Origin: Actinomycetota bacterium
GTDB lineage: Bacteria > Actinomycetota > Actinomycetes > Streptosporangiales > Streptosporangiaceae
Length of the DNA: 6,922 nt
Direction of reading: 5' to 3'
Assembly: GCA_003242605.1 (NCBI GenBank)
Contig: QGUZ01000275.1
Span: 1-6,922, forward strand
Shown here: one piece after another, positions 5,400-6,922 of the stretch
Position numbering within the stretch: position 1 is the stretch's first letter
Layout: each line of letters begins with the position of its first letter
The notes under the pieces: model-generated
The model's database searches: none
The model's input: the letters and a program-made list of their open reading frames with translations, nothing else
What the model was told of the DNA's origin: nothing
Made by a program: the position numbers and the translations under genes

Positions 5400-6101
5400 T
5401 CAGGCGACCAGCGGCACGACCGCGGCCGGATCGGTGGTCACGGTGCGCCCCGTGGTGCGCTCGTAGCGCCGGACGAGGCCGGTGATCCGGGATCGGCGGC
5501 CGAGGCGGCGGTCCAGGCGCAGCACCGCGTTCCTGCGCGGCGGCGGGAACGCCGCGGCGAGGGCGGCGAGCAGCGCCCGCGGTTCCCCGCCCACCCGGCC
5601 GAGCACCCAGGCGGTCCCGGCGTCGAAGGCGACGAGCGCGAGGGCCAGGTGGTGCGTGCGGTGCCACCGCTCGCGGCGGGCGAGGGCCAGCCGCAGCGAG
5701 GCCTCGTAGGCCGCCTGGAGGTCCAGCCCGAGCGGCGGGGTCATCCGGGCGCAGCGCCGGCGCGCCGTCGCCGCGCCGAACGGCAGCAGCGGCTCCCGCG
5801 CGGGCGGGCGGTCAAGGAGCGCGGCCGCGCCCGGCAGCCTGTCGAGGTCGACGCCGAGCGGGGCGAGGATCTCCCGGTCGGCCGCGGCCGCGGCGCCGCC
5901 GGGCCCGGCGGCGCGGGCCGCCTCGCGGATCGCGTCCGCGGTGACGCCGTGCGCGCCCAGCAGGTCCGCGACGGCGCCGCCGCCCGTGGCGAGCGCGAGC
6001 AGCAGGTGCTCGGTGCCCACCCGGGGATGCCCGAGATCGCGGGCGGTCGCCCACGCCCGCCCGATCGTCCGGCTCAGCTCGGGATCGTCGCCGCGGAACA
6101 T
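5400..6101 (-). CDS. Stand-alone double Clp_N-domain protein
   Basis: A 233-residue protein made of the substrate- and adaptor-binding N-domain of ClpA/ClpC chaperones without any ATPase module (no Walker A or B is present). The first repeat is at about residues 8-65 and includes HPRVGTEHLLLALATG and LLGAHGVTADAIREAA. The second is at about 126-184 and includes AYEASLRLALARRERWHRTHHLALALV and LLAALAAAFP. In ClpC the Glu of each GTEH motif helps bind phosphoarginine; here Glu31 is kept in repeat 1 but the matching place in repeat 2 is His150. The linker (66-125) is Ala/Gly/Pro-rich and the tail (about 188-233) is basic. The ATG at 6101 directly follows the TAG of the HTH gene, with GGAGG six bases upstream inside that gene, so translation is probably coupled. 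It likely works with the HTH protein, perhaps as an effector or link to proteolysis; that role is inference. Confidence 0.85.
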   Translation of the reverse strand: MFRGDDPELSRTIGRAWATARDLGHPRVGTEHLLLALATGGGAVADLLGAHGVTADAIREAARAAGPGGAAAAADREILAPLGVDLDRLPGAAALLDRPPAREPLLPFGAATARRRCARMTPPLGLDLQAAYEASLRLALARRERWHRTHHLALALVAFDAGTAWVLGRVGGEPRALLAALAAAFPPPRRNAVLRLDRRLGRRSRITGLVRRYERTTGRTVTTDPAAVVPLVA

Positions 6102-6320
6102 CTAGCCCTCCAGGAGACGGTGGTACTTGCGGTGCACGGTCTGCTTGGTGACCCCGAGCCGGAGCGCGATGTCCCGCCAGGACCAGCCCGCCCGGCGCGC
6201 CGCCGCGACGCGCTCGGCCTCCAGCCGCTCCACCAGCCGGCGCAGCCTCGCGACCGCGCGCAGCCCGGCGTCGAGATCCTCCCCGTGCAGCGCCTGTTCG
6301 AGATCGGCGTTCACGGACAT
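6102..6320 (-). CDS. Small helix-turn-helix DNA-binding protein
   Basis: A 72-residue protein. Residues 5-42 are predicted to be long amphipathic helices (LEQALHGEDLDAGLRAVARLRRLVERLEAERV), suitable for dimerisation. Residues 44-70 are an HTH, AGWSWRDIALRLGVTKQTVHRKY, like the region-4 type HTH of sigma factors and of small actinobacterial regulators; GVTKQTVHRKY is the recognition helix. I chose the ATG at 6320 although the frame is open upstream to 6479, because the upstream translation has no family character and runs through the palindromic promoter. No Shine-Dalgarno precedes the ATG, but a -10 box ends six bases before it, so the mRNA is probably leaderless. The gene is the first of a two-gene operon with the Clp_N gene, zero bases apart. 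The two palindromes over its promoter make autorepression the likely control mode. Target genes beyond this operon are unknown. Confidence 0.85.
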   Translation of the reverse strand: MSVNADLEQALHGEDLDAGLRAVARLRRLVERLEAERVAAARRAGWSWRDIALRLGVTKQTVHRKYHRLLEG

Positions 6321-6322
6321 GG

Positions 6323-6340
6323 CGTCAGCATATGCTGACG
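6323..6340. promoter_or_regulatory. Proximal operator, perfect 18-bp palindrome
   Basis: CGTCAGCATATGCTGACG is perfectly self-complementary and ends two bases from the HTH start codon. It contains the -10 box (TATGCT on the minus strand), so a bound dimer would block polymerase. Confidence 0.8.
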
Positions 6341-6355
6341 ATCCTGTGCCGTCAA
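6327..6355 (-). promoter_or_regulatory. Promoter of the HTH/Clp_N operon
   Basis: On the minus strand TTGACG (6355-6350) is followed by exactly 17 bases and TATGCT (6332-6327), close to the consensus for a housekeeping sigma factor. Six bases separate the -10 box from the ATG at 6320, so the first transcribed base would be the A of the start codon. Confidence 0.75.
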
Positions 6356-6367
6356 CATATGCTGACG
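6350..6367. promoter_or_regulatory. Distal operator, 18-bp palindrome with one mismatch
   Basis: CGTCAACATATGCTGACG differs from the proximal operator at one position (A at 6355 instead of G). On the minus strand that change turns CTGACG into TTGACG, giving the -35 box its consensus first base. Centre-to-centre distance between the two operators is 27 bp. Confidence 0.75.
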
Positions 6368-6668
6368 CCCCTGCCTCTGTCCCCCGGACGGCGAGGCCTC
6401 GTGATCGCGGTGGACGTGAACGCTCCCGGGCCGGGCGGACGGCACGACGGTTCGGCCCAACGGTCGTCCCGCCCGGCATCGATTCCGCGCGGAACGGCCC
6501 GCACTCTGGAGATCGGGCCGCTCACCCCCGAATCCCCCGCACGGCGAGTGCCCGGCTCGTGCGGAGGCGAGGTGTCACCCCACCGGAACGGGCGTCACTC
6601 ACCGGTGCCGGTACGGCGGGGGCCTGCCAAGGCGGCCGTGCCGTAACCGGGCGACCCCTGATCGCGGC
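6368..6668. other. Non-coding gap between alcohol dehydrogenase and the HTH promoter
   Basis: About 300 bases with no gene I can support on either strand; open frames here are GC-driven and have no recognisable product. It holds a perfect 12-bp palindrome, TTCCGCGCGGAA, at 6483-6494 and an inverted repeat at 6444-6467 (ACGACGGTT and AACGGTCGT, one mismatch, six-base loop). Either could be an operator or an RNA hairpin. A further hairpin at 6610-6648 is listed separately. Confidence 0.5.
6610..6648 (-). terminator. Candidate terminator after the alcohol dehydrogenase gene
   Basis: GGTACGGC (6610-6617) pairs with GCCGTAACC (6640-6648, one bulged A), enclosing a second small stem, GCCT (6622-6625) with AGGC (6630-6633). 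It begins 20 bases past the stop codon. The position suits a terminator, but the stem is imperfect and there is no T-tract. Confidence 0.35.
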
Positions 6669-6922
6669 CTACTTGGTGAGGACCACCTTCAGCGCCCCGG
6701 TGTCCTGGGCGTTGGCGAACGTCTCGTACGCGGCCTCCATCTCCGCGAGCGCGAAGCGGTGCGTGATGAACGGGGAGGGGTCGAGCCGGCCCGCCGCGAT
6801 CATGTCGAGCAGCGTCGGGGTGGAGTAGGTGTCCACCAGGCCCGTGGTGATCGTGACGTTCTTGATCCACAGGTCCTCGAGGTGCAGCGTGGCGGGCTTG
6901 CCGTGCACGCCGACGTTCGCCA
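6669..6922 (-). CDS. Zinc-type alcohol dehydrogenase, C-terminal part
   Basis: The last 83 residues of a medium-chain dehydrogenase/reductase; the catalytic zinc region and most of the Rossmann fold lie beyond the right edge. Visible family features are ANVGVHGKPATLHLEDLWIKN (end of the nucleotide-binding fold and the following loop), VTITTGLVDTYSTPTLLDMIAAGRLDP, FITHRFALAEMEAAYETF and the ending GALKVVLTK. This pattern matches NAD(P)-dependent secondary alcohol dehydrogenases (Tdh/Adh type), which interconvert alcohols and aldehydes or ketones. The substrate cannot be judged from this fragment. The frame is undamaged as far as it is visible. It is on the same strand as the HTH/Clp_N operon but 348 bases upstream with a hairpin and an independent promoter between, so it is unlikely to be co-transcribed with it. 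Confidence 0.9.
   Translation of the reverse strand, partial: ANVGVHGKPATLHLEDLWIKNVTITTGLVDTYSTPTLLDMIAAGRLDPSPFITHRFALAEMEAAYETFANAQDTGALKVVLTK

Noticed and set aside
4569..6338. Long plus-strand open frame opposite methyltransferase, Clp_N and HTH genes
   Set aside because: Crosses several genes and an intergenic region without interruption; low-complexity product, no ribosome site, no family motif.

Overview
The window is very GC-rich and has the codon-position bias of an actinomycete. The gene types (ROK regulator, Clp_N protein with a small HTH partner, secreted Cu/Zn SOD, VOC protein) fit a filamentous actinobacterium, perhaps of the Streptosporangiales; the order-level guess is from general resemblance only. 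Almost everything reads on the minus strand. No rRNA, tRNA, CRISPR, IS element or prophage gene was seen.

Layout from left to right. Bases 1-583 (minus) hold a nearly complete secreted Cu/Zn superoxide dismutase that runs off the left edge. A 229-base gap with strong stem-loops separates it from 813-1820 (minus), a broken ADP-ribosylglycohydrolase gene. About 50 bases upstream of that is a ROK-family transcriptional regulator, 1872-3167 (minus), probably its co-transcribed control gene. Bases 3168-3760 are non-coding as far as I can tell and carry a perfect 14-bp palindrome. The only plus-strand gene, 3761-4093, encodes a small single-pass membrane or secreted protein. It converges on a VOC (glyoxalase-fold) gene at 4111-4554 (minus), with a hairpin between them that includes both stop codons. 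Upstream of the VOC gene is a SAM-dependent methyltransferase gene, 4595-5117 (minus), broken by a single extra base. Bases 5118-5399 are non-coding with two GC hairpins. Then comes a tight two-gene operon (minus): a 72-residue HTH protein (6102-6320) whose stop codon abuts the start of a 233-residue double Clp_N-domain protein (5400-6101). A 348-base gap separates its start from the C-terminal end of a zinc-type alcohol dehydrogenase at 6669-6922 (minus), cut by the right edge.

The most interesting part is the control region of the HTH/Clp_N operon. Two 18-bp palindromes (one perfect, one with a single mismatched pair) lie 27 bp apart. A consensus-like promoter (TTGACG, 17 bp, TATGCT) has its -35 box in the distal palindrome and its -10 box in the proximal one, and the -10 box is placed so that transcription would begin at the ATG. 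This looks like an autorepressed, leaderless operon pairing a small DNA-binding protein with an ATPase-less Clp adaptor-type domain protein. The second theme is gene decay: two enzyme genes carry frameshifts and also substitutions at residues that are normally conserved, which argues against simple sequencing error, although that cannot be excluded from the sequence alone.
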